Shown: one piece after another, positions 29,914 to 40,126 of the stretch
Numbering within the stretch: position 1 is the first letter of the stretch
Layout of the letters: each line of letters begins with the position of its first letter
NCBI RefSeq assembly: GCF_006265165.1
Contig: NZ_VDCH01000019.1
Span: 1-47,076 of the forward strand
Direction: 5' to 3'
DNA from: Chlorobaculum thiosulfatiphilum
GTDB lineage: Bacteria; Bacteroidota; Chlorobiia; Chlorobiales; Chlorobiaceae
DNA length: 47,076 nt
Notes under the pieces: generated by a model
The model's database searches: none
What the model saw: only the letters and a program-made list of their open reading frames with translations
Told to the model about the DNA's origin: nothing
Program-made: the position numbers and the translations under genes

Positions 29914-31632
29914 TTAAACGATAGTTACCCTGGTGATTTCATTGCCGTTCATGTCGTACAGATGCGACGCGCAGGCAAGGCAGGGGTCGAACGAGTGCAC
30001 CGTGCGCAGGATTTCGAGCGGCTTGGAGGGATCGACCATCGGCGTGCCCTTCAGCGCGGCTTCGTAAGCGCCGGAGTTGCCGCGATTGTCCCTCGGCGAG
30101 GCGTTCCAGGTGGAGGGCACCACGATCTGGTACTCGTCGATCTTTTCGTCCTTGATCCTGATCCAGTGGCCGAGCGATCCGCGCGGCGCTTCGGTATAGC
30201 CGAAGCCCTTGCACTCTTTCGGCCAGCTCGATGGTTCCCAGCGCTCGCTGTTGAAGGTCTTGTAATCGCCCGCCTTGACGTTGGCCACGAGCTGGTCGTA
30301 GAAATGGCCCATGAATCCGGCGGTCTGCTTGCACTCGATGCCGCGCGCGGCGGTGCGGCCAAGCGTCGAAAAAAGCGCTTCGGGGCCGACCTGAAGCTTG
30401 CCGAGCACCATGCCGACGGTCTCCTTGATCATCGGATCTCCCTTCGCATAGGCTATCAGCACACGGGCAAGCGGGCCAACCTCGACAGGCTGTTCTTTCC
30501 AGCGCGGCGTCTTGAGCCAGCTATACTGCTTGTCGGTGTCGAGGAATTCGAATGGCGGCTTGGGGCCGGTGTACTTCGGGCTGGTCTCCCCTTCCCATGG
30601 GTGCAAGCCCTTGTCGCTGCCGTTGCTGTAGGTGTACCAACTGTGGCCGATCTCCTCCTTGATCTGCGACATGTCGCGCGGATCGACGTCGATGATGGTG
30701 GACAAATCCTTGTTGAGGATGACGCCTCGCGGCCAGAGCAGCGATTTGAAATCGTTGAGGTTCGTCTCCGGGAAGTCACCGTAACTCATGAAGTTGCCAA
30801 GCCCGCCGCCGTAGAGCCACTCCTTGTAGTAACCGGCGATGGCGATGAGGTCGGGAATGTAAACCTGGTCGATGAAGGTCTGCGTCTCGTCAATGATCTT
30901 CTTGACCATCGAAAGCCGCTCAATGTTGATCGCCGTGTCGCTGTCGGGATCGATGGCGCAGGCCATGCCGCCGACGAGGTAGTTCGGGTGCGGGTTCTTG
31001 CCGCCGAAGATGGTCTGGATCTTGACGATCTCCTTCTGGAAATCGAGCGCTTCGAGGTAGTGCGCCACGGCGATGAGGTTCACCTCCGGCGGCAGTTTGT
31101 AGGCCGGATGGCCCCAGTAGCCGTTCGAGAAGATACCGAGCTGGCCGCTCTCGACGAACGCCACGAGCCGCTGCTGCAAATCCTTGAAATAACCGGGCGA
31201 CGATTTCGGCCAGGGCGAGATGCTCTGCGCGATGGCTGAAGCCTGCGCCGGATCAGCCTTGAGGGCGCTGACCACATCGACCCAGTCGAGGGCGTGGAGA
31301 TGGTAGAAATGCACGAGGTGATCCTGCGTCTGCTGCGTCGCGGCCATCAGGTTCCGGATGATGCGCGCGTTCGGCGGAATCTCGATGCCGAGGGCGTCCT
31401 CGACGCAGCGCACCGACGCCAGCGCGTGCACCGTCGTGCAGACGCCACAGATGCGCTCGGCGAAAGCCCAGGCGTCGCGCGGATCACGCCCTTTCAGGAT
31501 CACCTCAATACCGCGCCACATCGTCCCGGTGCTGTACGCCTCTTCGATGACATTGGCGTCGTTCATCTTCGCCTCTATTCTCAGATGCCCCTCGATGCGG
31601 GGAATCGGATCGACAACTATTTTTTTAGCCAT
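29914..31632 (-). CDS. hupL: Ni-Fe uptake hydrogenase large subunit
   Basis: A 572-residue catalytic subunit, group 1 membrane-bound type. Two of the nickel-iron ligands are in RICGVC (C62, C65) and two in DPCLACASH (C551, C554). Cleavage by HupD after H557 would remove the last 15 residues ([15 protein letters not shown]). Other family signatures are [10 protein letters not shown] and [10 protein letters not shown]-like GGMACAID. The subunit has no signal and is exported with the Tat-targeted small subunit. A good AAGGGAG lies upstream. The hyp genes for the Fe(CN)2CO centre are not in this window. Confidence 0.97.
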   Translation of the reverse strand: MAKKIVVDPIPRIEGHLRIEAKMNDANVIEEAYSTGTMWRGIEVILKGRDPRDAWAFAERICGVCTTVHALASVRCVEDALGIEIPPNARIIRNLMAATQQTQDHLVHFYHLHALDWVDVVSALKADPAQASAIAQSISPWPKSSPGYFKDLQQRLVAFVESGQLGIFSNGYWGHPAYKLPPEVNLIAVAHYLEALDFQKEIVKIQTIFGGKNPHPNYLVGGMACAIDPDSDTAINIERLSMVKKIIDETQTFIDQVYIPDLIAIAGYYKEWLYGGGLGNFMSYGDFPETNLNDFKSLLWPRGVILNKDLSTIIDVDPRDMSQIKEEIGHSWYTYSNGSDKGLHPWEGETSPKYTGPKPPFEFLDTDKQYSWLKTPRWKEQPVEVGPLARVLIAYAKGDPMIKETVGMVLGKLQVGPEALFSTLGRTAARGIECKQTAGFMGHFYDQLVANVKAGDYKTFNSERWEPSSWPKECKGFGYTEAPRGSLGHWIRIKDEKIDEYQIVVPSTWNASPRDNRGNSGAYEAALKGTPMVDPSKPLEILRTVHSFDPCLACASHLYDMNGNEITRVTIV

Positions 31633-31650
31633 GCCTTGTACTCCCTTGGT

Positions 31651-32730
31651 TTACTTTTCTGACTCTTTGTCGTGCTGCGTCTTCTTCACCGCCGTGACAG
31701 CCGCGTGAGCCGCCGCTCCTGCCGCCGCCGCGCCAACCGCCACCATGCCGATCTTGTCGGCGGTGGTGTCCGTGCCGAGGAACGAAACATCCGCCAGTCT
31801 TGTGTAGAATGGCCCATTGTCCCAGAAATTCGGCTCGGAACAACCGATGCAGGGGTGGCCTGAACCGATCGGAAAGCTGGTACCCTCGTTCCACTGAATC
31901 TTCGAGCAGGAGTTGTAGGTGGTCGGCCCCTTGCACCCCATCTTGTAGAGGCACCACCCTTTCCGGGTGGACTCCTCGTCGAAGCCGCGCACGAACATAC
32001 CGGCGTCGTAAAAGGCGCGGCGATAGCACTTGTCGTGAATTCTCGTGGAGTAGAACGCTTTCGGGCGGCCCATTCTGTCGAGTTCCGGCAGCTTGCCGAA
32101 GGTGTGCACGTGCGTGATCACGCCGGTCATCACCTCGGCGATGGGCGGGCAGCCCGGCACCTTGACGATCGGCTTATCCTTGATGATCTTGTCGATCGGT
32201 TGCGCGCCGGTCGGATTTGGCTTGGCATTCTGTACGCAACCAAACGAGGCGCAGGCTCCCCACGCGATCACCGCGGCAGCATCGGCGGCGGTCTCCTTCA
32301 CGACATTCAGAAACGAGTCCCCCCCGACCATGCAATAAACGCCATCATCCTTTGTGGGAACATTACCCTCGACAGCGAGAATGTACTGCCCCTTGTACTC
32401 TTTCATGATCTTCCGCCTCACCTCTTCGAGCTGATGACCCGCCGCCGCGCTCAGGGTGTCGTCATAGTCGAGGGAGATCATGTTCATGATGACATCGGCG
32501 GCAATGGGGTGGGAGGAGCGGATGAAGGATTCGGTGCAGCAAGTGCATTCGAGACCGTGAAGCCAGATGACCGGAGTGCGGGGCTTGGTCTCCATGGCGT
32601 GAACGACCTTTGGAAGCAGTGATGGCGCAAGACCGAGGGAGACCGAAGTGAGGGAACAGAACTTCAGAAAATCTCTGCGGGAAAGGCCGCGACTCTGAAA
32701 CACCTCCGCATAAGTTTGCTTGTCGGGCAT
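31651..32730 (-). CDS. hupS: Ni-Fe uptake hydrogenase small subunit
   Basis: A 359-residue iron-sulfur subunit. The N-terminus is a Tat signal with SRRDFLKF (R18, R19) and a hydrophobic stretch to about 46. Cysteines for three clusters are present, beginning with LECTCCTES (C62, C64, C65) and including [28 protein letters not shown] and [12 protein letters not shown]-terminal hydrophobic segment ([18 protein letters not shown]) anchors it in the membrane. I chose ATG 32730 because GGAGG lies 5 bases before it; a GTG two codons earlier would leave no spacing. Confidence 0.96.
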   Translation of the reverse strand: MPDKQTYAEVFQSRGLSRRDFLKFCSLTSVSLGLAPSLLPKVVHAMETKPRTPVIWLHGLECTCCTESFIRSSHPIAADVIMNMISLDYDDTLSAAAGHQLEEVRRKIMKEYKGQYILAVEGNVPTKDDGVYCMVGGDSFLNVVKETAADAAAVIAWGACASFGCVQNAKPNPTGAQPIDKIIKDKPIVKVPGCPPIAEVMTGVITHVHTFGKLPELDRMGRPKAFYSTRIHDKCYRRAFYDAGMFVRGFDEESTRKGWCLYKMGCKGPTTYNSCSKIQWNEGTSFPIGSGHPCIGCSEPNFWDNGPFYTRLADVSFLGTDTTADKIGMVAVGAAAAGAAAHAAVTAVKKTQHDKESEK

Positions 32731-32823
32731 GTACACCTCCGTGAATATGGATAGTGGTTGACTGTAACCGGAAATAAAGAAGTTTCAGACTGCCCTTTTC
32801 CCGTTTACTGAGTTAACATCTAC

Positions 32824-32856
32824 TTGTTATAGCAGAATATACATAACAATTGTTAT
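32824..32856. promoter_or_regulatory. Candidate operator upstream of hupS
   Basis: A perfect 14-bp palindrome ATAACAATTGTTAT (32843-32856) is accompanied by a further TTGTTAT half-site at 32824-32830, 12 bases away. It lies about 95-125 bp upstream of the hupS start, in the only promoter-sized gap of the hup operon. The regulator is unknown; the arrangement suits a dimeric repressor or activator. Confidence 0.5.
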
Positions 32857-32908
32857 TTCAGAAACCAAAGATCTCCCGGAAATTTATTAACCATATCATT
32901 CTTATACA

Positions 32909-32949
32909 ATAAAAAAACCCGGCTATTTCAAAGAATGACCGGGTTTTCT
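32909..32949 (-). terminator. Terminator of the nuo operon
   Basis: Read on the minus strand, AACCCGG pairs with CCGGGTT around a 16-base loop and is followed by TTTTTATTG. It lies 33 bp after the nuoN stop and separates nuo from hup. Confidence 0.92.
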
Positions 32950-32981
32950 AAGGCTTTTTATCGCCACTTATGTCAAGTCAT

Positions 32982-34517
32982 TCAGTTCAGAAATGCTCCA
33001 AAGAGAACCGATGAATATTTTGCATAGTTAGCGATTGGCTGGAAGAAAAGACCAAAGTAAAGCGTCAGTATCATCAGCGTGGCGGTCACGAGCTTCGCGC
33101 CCATGCCGGTTTCGACAACGCCCTCTTCAGGCCTTTCCGATTCGCGCAGATACATGTTAAGCGGAATCAGCATGTAGTAGTAAAGCGAGATGACGCTGGT
33201 CAGGATGCCGATAAGGGCAAGCCACATGAAGAGGCTGCCTTTGGAAAGAAGCGCCGAGAAGATCATCAGCTTTCCAATGAAGCCGAAGGTTGGCGGCAAT
33301 CCGACGAGCGAGATGAGGAATACCGTCAGCGCGGCGCCTGCGAGCGGCATCTTTTTGCCGAGGCCCCGGTAATCATCGAGGTTCTCGCTGCCGGTGCGAT
33401 TGGCGATGAGAATCACCACATAAAAAGCACCATAGTTCATCAGGAGATAAGAGGCCAAGTACACCAGAACCGACTGGGTGCCGAGCTGATCCATGGTGAT
33501 GATGCCAAGCAGCAGATAACCGGCATGAGCAATCGATGAGTAAGCCAGAAGACGCTTGACATTCTTCTGCCAGATAGCCACGACGTTGCCGTAGATCATG
33601 GAAGCCGCGGAGACCAGCATCAGGATCATGAGCCAGTCGATATGAAGCGGGCTGACATACATATCCATGCCGTGAGGCACAGCCACGAAGAAAAAGCGCA
33701 TGAGCATGGCGAAACCGGCAGCCTTGGAACCAACAGAGAGATACGCGGTCACGGGAGTCGGAGCACCTTCGTAAACATCTGGACTCCAGAAATGGAATGG
33801 CACTGCGCCCATCTTGTAGCCAAGTCCCGCCATGATGAGCAGTACGGCCATGATCATCACCAGAGGATCGTAACCATGCGCGGCCAGCACCATTGCAATA
33901 CGGGTCAGGTTGGTCTGGGCGGTCATACCGTAAAGCAGTGAAAAACCGTACAGCAGCATGCCCGACGAGACCGCGCCATACACCAGATACTTCAGCGCGG
34001 CTTCCGAAGAGCGAGGGTCGCGTTTGAGGTAGCCGGTCATCGCATAGGCTGAAAGGCTGACCAGCTCCATGGCGAGAAACATCATCAACAGATCGGTCGA
34101 GGAGGCCATCATCATCATGCCGACGACCATCGCGACCAGAAGGGCATAGTACTCGCCCATGCCTGACTCATGCTTCTTGAGCTGATCGTCGATCACGGTG
34201 AGGAGCACGGCCAGAATGCCCGATGCCACGAAAAAGTACTTGAAAAAGATACCAAACCGGTCAAGCGCGTACATGCCGAAAAAGAACTCCGTATCCGGCA
34301 TGGCCTGCTGCTTGAAAATATAGTAGAGGCTGCCGACGAGACCGGCTATGGTGACCGCGGCAAGGAAGCGGGCGTTCTTTCTCCCCGTGACGAGATCGAG
34401 AATGATCAGCACCATGAAGAGTGCTGACAGATAGATTTCAGGGACAAAAAATCCGGCGCCGCCCTTGAGGATCGAGATGATGCTCTGTATTTCAGCGCCT
34501 GATGGCATTTCGAACAT
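32982..34517 (-). CDS. nuoN: Complex I subunit N
   Basis: A 511-residue antiporter-like membrane subunit with about 14 hydrophobic segments. The proton-path signature is visible: the membrane glutamate in MFLAMELVSLSAYAMTG, a lysine in EAALKYLVYGAVSS, and GYKMGAVPFHFWSPDVYEGAPTPV-like sequence around the discontinuous helix, followed by VKRLLAYSSIAHAGY. It is the last gene of nuoABCDHIJKLMN, 38 bp after nuoM and just before the terminator. Confidence 0.97.
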   Translation of the reverse strand: MFEMPSGAEIQSIISILKGGAGFFVPEIYLSALFMVLIILDLVTGRKNARFLAAVTIAGLVGSLYYIFKQQAMPDTEFFFGMYALDRFGIFFKYFFVASGILAVLLTVIDDQLKKHESGMGEYYALLVAMVVGMMMMASSTDLLMMFLAMELVSLSAYAMTGYLKRDPRSSEAALKYLVYGAVSSGMLLYGFSLLYGMTAQTNLTRIAMVLAAHGYDPLVMIMAVLLIMAGLGYKMGAVPFHFWSPDVYEGAPTPVTAYLSVGSKAAGFAMLMRFFFVAVPHGMDMYVSPLHIDWLMILMLVSAASMIYGNVVAIWQKNVKRLLAYSSIAHAGYLLLGIITMDQLGTQSVLVYLASYLLMNYGAFYVVILIANRTGSENLDDYRGLGKKMPLAGAALTVFLISLVGLPPTFGFIGKLMIFSALLSKGSLFMWLALIGILTSVISLYYYMLIPLNMYLRESERPEEGVVETGMGAKLVTATLMILTLYFGLFFQPIANYAKYSSVLFGAFLN

Positions 34518-34555
34518 ATTTCTCCAACGTTTATGCTTTTAAACGGAACACCGGA

Positions 34556-36193
34556 TCAATGCACGGCCGACATGGCAACCGGCGCGAGAACCTGAACAAG
34601 TTTATTAATGCTGGTCGTCAAAAGACCCATGACCGGCATCGGATAGATACCGAGCGCAATGACTATGATGCCAAGCGGAATGAGCATGGTCAGCTCGCGA
34701 GCGTCGAGATCGAGCTTGCCCTTCCAGTCGTGGAAGTGGATGTGCTCGTGGCCATGCGCATCGACCTCGAGATCGTACAGGGCATCCGGCTTGCGCTTGC
34801 CGAGGAACATGCGCTGGAGCGACCAGAGCAGGTAAGCCGCGCCGAAGACGATACCGAGCACCGAAACGATAGCGATTGGCCTGGTCACCTCCTCTCTGAA
34901 TGCGCCGACGAAAACGAAGGCTTCCGAAATGAAGCCGCTGAGGCCAGGCAGACCGAGCGAGGCGAACCAGGCGACGGTCACGAAACCGGTATAGACCGGC
35001 ATATAGGAGGCCAGACCGCCGAATTTGTCGATCTGACGGGAGTGCGCGCGGTCGTAGATAACACCGACCAGAAGGAAGAGCATGGCGGTGATGGTGCCGT
35101 GGTTGAACATCTGGTACAGAGCGCCGAGCATGCCTTCGCTGTTCGCGGCGGCAAGACCGAGCAGCACGTAGCCCATGTGGCTGATCGACGAGTAAGCGAC
35201 CATCTTCTTCAGATCCTGCTGGGCCAGAGCGCAGAACGCTCCATAGATGATGTTGATCGCGCCGAACACGCCGATCACATACATACCGGCCTGAAACACT
35301 TCAGGGAAAAGCGGGAAGTTGATCCTCATCATGCCGTAGGTACCGAGCTTCAGCAACACACCGGCCAGAATGACCGAAATCGGAGTCGGAGCCTCGACGT
35401 GCGCGTCAGGCAACCAGGTATGGAACGGAAACATCGGAACCTTGATGGCGAAACCGACGAAGAGCACGATAAACGCGGCATATCTCCAGGTGACGCTGTC
35501 GGGACCGAGAATAGCGCCCTTGATATAGTTGGCCTGGTCAGCCATAGCGACAAGGCTGAAGGTGTGGTGACCGGTAAGCGGATCGATAACGCTGAAATAG
35601 AGACCGATCATGACGAGCAGCATGAAGACCGAACCGAACAGCGTGTAGAGGAAGAACTTGATGGCTGCATATTCGCGGTTCGGGCCGCCCCAGATACCGA
35701 TGAGGAAGTACATCGGCAGAAGCATCAACTCCCAGAACACGTAAAAGAGAAAGAAGTCGAGCGCTACGAAGCACCCCATCATTGCCGTAGCAAGCAGGTT
35801 GTAAAGGATGAAGTAGCCTTTGACCTGCTTCTGGATCGTCCAGCTCGAAAGTACGCCGATGGCTGAAATCAGGGCGGTCAGGAGCACCATGGTGATCGAA
35901 ATGCCATCAACGCCGAGGAAATACTCGATGTTCAGGGGGCCGAACGAACCGAGATCGAGCGAAATCCACGGAATCTTTTCGATCATCTGGAAGGAGCCGA
36001 AAGGCGATCCGCCGGATGCGGCCACGATGCCCGCCATGGTCGGATCGTATTGGCGCCAGATGAGGACGGCGAGCACGCCTTGGCCGAGAGCGGCCAGGAG
36101 CGAGACGATCCTGATGATCTGCTTCTGCGACGAAGGCACAGCCAAAATGATGAGTCCGGCAATGATCGGCAGAAATACAATTAAGCTCAGCAT
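34556..36193 (-). CDS. nuoM: Complex I subunit M
   Basis: A 545-residue antiporter-like proton-pumping subunit. Key features are the membrane glutamate in FYVFWELMLLPMYFLIGIWGG, the lysine in AAIKFFLYTLFGS, KVPMFPFHTWLPDAHVEAPTPI and LKKMVAYSSISHMGYV. Near residues 474-486 a loop carries the histidines of DAHGHEHIHFHDW, not typical of NuoM as I know it. It lies between nuoL and nuoN with gaps of about 40 bp. Confidence 0.97.
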   Translation of the reverse strand: MLSLIVFLPIIAGLIILAVPSSQKQIIRIVSLLAALGQGVLAVLIWRQYDPTMAGIVAASGGSPFGSFQMIEKIPWISLDLGSFGPLNIEYFLGVDGISITMVLLTALISAIGVLSSWTIQKQVKGYFILYNLLATAMMGCFVALDFFLFYVFWELMLLPMYFLIGIWGGPNREYAAIKFFLYTLFGSVFMLLVMIGLYFSVIDPLTGHHTFSLVAMADQANYIKGAILGPDSVTWRYAAFIVLFVGFAIKVPMFPFHTWLPDAHVEAPTPISVILAGVLLKLGTYGMMRINFPLFPEVFQAGMYVIGVFGAINIIYGAFCALAQQDLKKMVAYSSISHMGYVLLGLAAANSEGMLGALYQMFNHGTITAMLFLLVGVIYDRAHSRQIDKFGGLASYMPVYTGFVTVAWFASLGLPGLSGFISEAFVFVGAFREEVTRPIAIVSVLGIVFGAAYLLWSLQRMFLGKRKPDALYDLEVDAHGHEHIHFHDWKGKLDLDARELTMLIPLGIIVIALGIYPMPVMGLLTTSINKLVQVLAPVAMSAVH

Positions 36194-36236
36194 GTTCAGT
36201 ACCTGTTATGTTCGGAGAGTAAATTAAATCGTTCGG

Positions 36237-38474
36237 TTATTTCATGAGATGGACAAGGTAAAAGGCGAAATAGCCAAGAACCGCGACAACAACCATCACC
36301 AGATAGGTCTGCACCTTGCCCGTCTGAACCTTCCTGAATACAGCGCCGGTTGTCTGGACGGTGAAGGCAGTGAAGTTGACCAGACCATCCACCACATATT
36401 TGTCGAAGCTGCCATTGGCGAAAGCGAACTTCCTGAAGATGGTCGCAACGCCGTTGACAATGCCGTCAACGATATTGGTGTCGAACCAGGCGAGAATCTT
36501 CGAAATCAGGATCGAACCCTTGATGAAGGTCGCATCGTAAATTTCGTCCCAGTACCACTTGTTGAACGAGTAGAGATAGAGCGGACGGATAGCTTGAGCA
36601 GTCTTGTCAGGATCAATGAACCTGAACACATAGAAAATAAGCGCCATACCGATACCGATAACCACCATGATCGACGACAGTTTGATGGCCGTGTAGTGGT
36701 TCTCGTGCGTCATATGCGCAATCTCGGCCTGACGAGGATCGGCAAAGACCGGGCCGTGTCCTTCAGCCTCATGCGATGCGGCGGCTTCGACATGCTGGGT
36801 ATCGGTGTGCGCCTCGGCCAGCAGCTTGCCAGCTTCCGGAACGTGCAGTCCGGCGCCTTCGTGCGCGGCCCCGGTCGATGCGACAACCGTCGCCGGGGTC
36901 TGGATCAGGTGCATGAACCAGCCCTTGCCGCCATCGAGCGGATCGGGCGAGAATACGATGAAGACCGAGAGCGTAGCCAGCACGACCAGCGGGAGCCGCA
37001 TATTCCAGGCAACCTCGTGAACCTCGTGATGATGGTCGTCGTGACCATGCGCGGCGTGAGCGTCGTGGCCGTGCTCTTCAGCCGGTTTGAGATGAGTGCG
37101 GCTCTCACCGAAGAAAACCAGCCATATCTGACGGCCCATGTAGAAGGCGGTCAAGACCGCCGCGCCAAAGCCGAGCGCCGGTATCAGATAGAAAATTCCG
37201 CCGCCTTCGACCGATGCGAAACCGAGCGCGCCGGCCAGAATGGCGTCCTTCGAGAGAAAACCGCTGGTCAGCGGCAGACCGGCAAGAGCCAGCGTGGCGG
37301 TCATAAACGTTGCAAACGTCCAGGGCATCTTCTTGTACAGGCCACCCATCCAGCGCATGTCCTGCTCGTGATGCATGGCGTGGATGATCGCGCCCGAACC
37401 GAGGAAGAGGCAGGCTTTGAAGAAAGCGTGCGTCAGAAGATGGAACAGCGCGGCGGAATAAGCGCCGACGCCGAGGCCGAGCACCATGTAGCCGAGCTGC
37501 GAAACAGTCGAGTAAGCAAGCACACGCTTGATGTCGTGCTGCGTGATGGCGATGGTCGCCGCCATGAATGCGGTGAACGCGCCGATAAAGGCGATCACAT
37601 GCAGGGCGTCGGGGGTCAGGATCACAAAGATACGCCCCACGAAATAGACGCCGGCCGCAACCATCGTCGCCGCGTGGATGAGCGCCGACACCGGAGTCGG
37701 ACCCTCCATGGCGTCCGGCAGCCAGACGTGCAGCGGGAACTGGGCCGATTTACCGACGCAGCCCATGAAGAGCAGTACGCCAGCAGCGGTCAGCCAGGCC
37801 TGCGACATGTGGAAGTCGCCGTTCTTGATATGATCAAAAATCTCCTGGTAGCCGAAGGTGTGGAACTGCGAATAGAGAATCAGGATACCGAGCCACATGC
37901 CGATATCACCAATGCGGTTGGTGAGGAAGGCCTTTTTCTGCGCATCAGCGGCGCTGTCCTTGTGGAAATAAAAACCGATGAGCAGGTAGGACGAAAGACC
38001 GACAAGCTCCCAGAAGATATAGATCGAGAAGAGGTTGTCCGAGAGCACGATGCCGAACATCGAGAAGGTGAAGATACCGAGATAGGCGAAGAAGCGTCCA
38101 TAATACTTTTCACCATGCATATATCCAGTCGAGTACAGATGCACCAGAAAGCTGATGAGGTTGACCATCGCCAGCATGATCGCTGTGAGGTTGTCGATCA
38201 CGATACCCATCTTGATCTGGAGCGGACCAACGCCGGGCACATTGCCGAAGTCGAGCCAGGTAAAATTCCAGGCAACACTGAACGCCGGATCGTAGTGCTG
38301 AACGATTACGTTCCAGAAGATATAGAGGGAGATAGCCAGAGAGGTTCCCAACAGACCGAGTCCGACAAAATCGCCACCGCGCGGCAGTCTGCGGTTGAAA
38401 AAAATCAACACCACAAACGAGAGCAGCGGCAGGAGCAGGACAGCGATCGATAACTGGATTAAACTGTGCATCAT
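36237..38474 (-). CDS. nuoL: Complex I subunit L
   Basis: A 745-residue antiporter-like subunit, well longer than the roughly 610 residues of the E. coli protein. The core is standard: IFWELVGLSSYLLIGF, QFPLHVWLPDAMEGPTPVSALIHAATMVAAG-type sequence and KRVLAYSTVSQLGYM. The extra length is a histidine-rich hydrophilic loop (about 463-486, HGHDAHAAHGHDDHHHEVH) and a second acidic, histidine-containing insert around 530-590. The C-terminus provides the long lateral helix region and final membrane segment. Confidence 0.97.
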   Translation of the reverse strand: MMHSLIQLSIAVLLLPLLSFVVLIFFNRRLPRGGDFVGLGLLGTSLAISLYIFWNVIVQHYDPAFSVAWNFTWLDFGNVPGVGPLQIKMGIVIDNLTAIMLAMVNLISFLVHLYSTGYMHGEKYYGRFFAYLGIFTFSMFGIVLSDNLFSIYIFWELVGLSSYLLIGFYFHKDSAADAQKKAFLTNRIGDIGMWLGILILYSQFHTFGYQEIFDHIKNGDFHMSQAWLTAAGVLLFMGCVGKSAQFPLHVWLPDAMEGPTPVSALIHAATMVAAGVYFVGRIFVILTPDALHVIAFIGAFTAFMAATIAITQHDIKRVLAYSTVSQLGYMVLGLGVGAYSAALFHLLTHAFFKACLFLGSGAIIHAMHHEQDMRWMGGLYKKMPWTFATFMTATLALAGLPLTSGFLSKDAILAGALGFASVEGGGIFYLIPALGFGAAVLTAFYMGRQIWLVFFGESRTHLKPAEEHGHDAHAAHGHDDHHHEVHEVAWNMRLPLVVLATLSVFIVFSPDPLDGGKGWFMHLIQTPATVVASTGAAHEGAGLHVPEAGKLLAEAHTDTQHVEAAASHEAEGHGPVFADPRQAEIAHMTHENHYTAIKLSSIMVVIGIGMALIFYVFRFIDPDKTAQAIRPLYLYSFNKWYWDEIYDATFIKGSILISKILAWFDTNIVDGIVNGVATIFRKFAFANGSFDKYVVDGLVNFTAFTVQTTGAVFRKVQTGKVQTYLVMVVVAVLGYFAFYLVHLMK

Positions 38475-38525
38475 GTTTCGTTTTACAAAGAATTTGCAGC
38501 TATAAGTCTTTTACCGTTGCGAGGG

Positions 38526-38849
38526 TCACTCCTTCAGGGTGTCCACGCTGGAAACATCGACCGTCTTGAAGGTCTTGAATATATTGATCACGATCGCCAG
38601 CGCGACGGCAGCCTCGGCGGCGGCCAGAACGATCACGAAAAGGCTGAACATCACGCCCTCCATGCCTCCGTTGTATTTGGAGAAAGTCAGGAAGTTGATG
38701 TTGGCCGCATTCAGGATAAGCTCGACGCCCATCAGAATCACGATCGCATTTTTGCGGGTCATGACGGCAAACATGCCCAGCGCGAAAAGGATGACCGAAA
38801 TCGTCAGAAAATGGTTGACTCCGATCGACAGTAACTGTTCCGTTAGCAT
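38526..38849 (-). CDS. nuoK: Complex I subunit K
   Basis: A 107-residue, three-helix membrane subunit. The conserved glutamates are in MGVELILNAANINF and AAAEAAVALAIVI. Start ATG 38849 follows AAGGAG with a 5-base gap; a longer frame through nuoJ is spurious. It lies 16 bp after nuoJ. It forms part of the proton path connecting the quinone site to the antiporter subunits. Confidence 0.97.
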   Translation of the reverse strand: MLTEQLLSIGVNHFLTISVILFALGMFAVMTRKNAIVILMGVELILNAANINFLTFSKYNGGMEGVMFSLFVIVLAAAEAAVALAIVINIFKTFKTVDVSSVDTLKE

Positions 38850-38865
38850 TGACACTCCTTGATGT

Positions 38866-39381
38866 TCATTTTTTTTGAGCCTTGTCGTAGCGGGCCAGAT
38901 ACGCCGCGCCAAGCAGGGCGACCAGCAGCACGATAGAGACCATTTCAAACGGCAGCATATAGCGCGACATGGTTTCGAGGCCAATGCTCTCGACCACGCT
39001 GCCATTGAGTTGCATCACCCCCGGCATCCAGTTTCCGGTCGTATAGAAGGTGAAAAGCATACCGGCGATCAGCGCCAGCGTCAGAAGAATTCCGGGCACG
39101 AGGTGCAGCACGTCGGCCTTCAGCCCGGTCTGCATGATCGTGTTGGTGAACATGACGCCAAAAAGCAGGAGCACCAGGATGCCGCCAACATAGACGACCA
39201 CCTGGGTCACGGCGATGAAGTCCGCGCTCAAAAAGACATACAAAGCAGCCACACCGAAAAAGGTGAAGAGCAGCGAGAAGGCCGAGTAGATGATATTTTT
39301 CGAAAAGACCACAAACGCCGCCGACAGAACCGTAACGGCCGCGAAGATGTAGAAGATGATGGCGATGGTCAGTTGATTCAT
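38866..39381 (-). CDS. nuoJ: Complex I subunit J
   Basis: A 171-residue membrane subunit with five hydrophobic segments. The central signature AVTQVVVYVGGILVLLLFGVM is the conserved pi-bulge helix region of NuoJ. I prefer ATG 39381 (MNQLTIAII) to a GTG four codons upstream. It sits 39 bp after nuoI. Confidence 0.95.
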   Translation of the reverse strand: MNQLTIAIIFYIFAAVTVLSAAFVVFSKNIIYSAFSLLFTFFGVAALYVFLSADFIAVTQVVVYVGGILVLLLFGVMFTNTIMQTGLKADVLHLVPGILLTLALIAGMLFTFYTTGNWMPGVMQLNGSVVESIGLETMSRYMLPFEMVSIVLLVALLGAAYLARYDKAQKK

Positions 39382-39420
39382 GATTATCTGCACTTGTTGG
39401 TAATCGATTCCTGCCGGAGC

Positions 39421-40068
39421 TTATTCAGCTCCACCTGGTTTCTGTTGCGGAGCGGCCTTCGGAGCCGGTTTTGCCGCTGGTGCTCCAGTTGCGGCTTTCT
39501 CTTTTGCCGCCTGGGCCTGCTGCTCGGCAAGCTTTTTCCTCTTCGCTTCGGCCTCGATCTTCGAAAGGTTGCCGAAGTGATACATCATGTTCCTTACATC
39601 GAACTCGGAGAAGTCGGCAACGGCAGTGTGATAGAGGCAGTCTGTCGGACAGACGCTCTGGCAGATGCCGCAGGTCATGCACTTGGCGGTATCGATGTCG
39701 AACAACGGCACCCACATCCGCTTCTGCTGGCCGCCCGAGGTCTTGCCGCAAACCGCCAGATCGTCGTTGGTGGTCTTGATGGTTTCGATGGCGATGCACT
39801 CCACCGGGCAGGCGCGTTCGCACTGACGGCAGCCGATGCAATCGTCGATATTGACATACAGCCGGTAGCGGCCATGAGGCGGAGTCGGGATGACCTCCTT
39901 CGGATACTGGAGGGTGCAAAGGCCGTCAACCTGCCTGAAGTAATCGGCGTCGTCGATACCGGCATCCCCTTTCCTCTTTACAGCATTGAAGAAATGCTTG
40001 AGGGTGATGGCCATGCCGGTCGCAATGGTGGTCGCGCCGGTTTTTATATTACTGAAGTACTCACTCAT
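39421..40068 (-). CDS. nuoI: Complex I subunit I, two 4Fe-4S clusters
   Basis: A 215-residue peripheral-arm ferredoxin-like subunit. Clusters N6a and N6b are bound by CIGCRQCERACP (C77, C80, C83, C87) and CMTCGICQSVCP (C130, C133, C136, C140). After about residue 163 there is a Lys/Ala/Pro-rich tail (KRKKLAEQQAQAAKEKAA..., PAAKPAPKAAP) of some 50 residues not found in short NuoI proteins. Because nuoEFG are absent, NuoI is the likely entry point for electrons from a soluble donor such as ferredoxin (inference), and the charged tail might matter for docking. Confidence 0.96.
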   Translation of the reverse strand: MSEYFSNIKTGATTIATGMAITLKHFFNAVKRKGDAGIDDADYFRQVDGLCTLQYPKEVIPTPPHGRYRLYVNIDDCIGCRQCERACPVECIAIETIKTTNDDLAVCGKTSGGQQKRMWVPLFDIDTAKCMTCGICQSVCPTDCLYHTAVADFSEFDVRNMMYHFGNLSKIEAEAKRKKLAEQQAQAAKEKAATGAPAAKPAPKAAPQQKPGGAE

Positions 40069-40126
40069 GTTGTGTTGTCGTCTTGCTTGCCTGTGTATGC
40101 TCTGTGAACGCGTCCTCTGTGATTGC

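Noticed and set aside
36249-38453. 734-codon plus-strand ORF opposite nuoL
   Set aside because: Charged, low-complexity shadow of a membrane protein gene.
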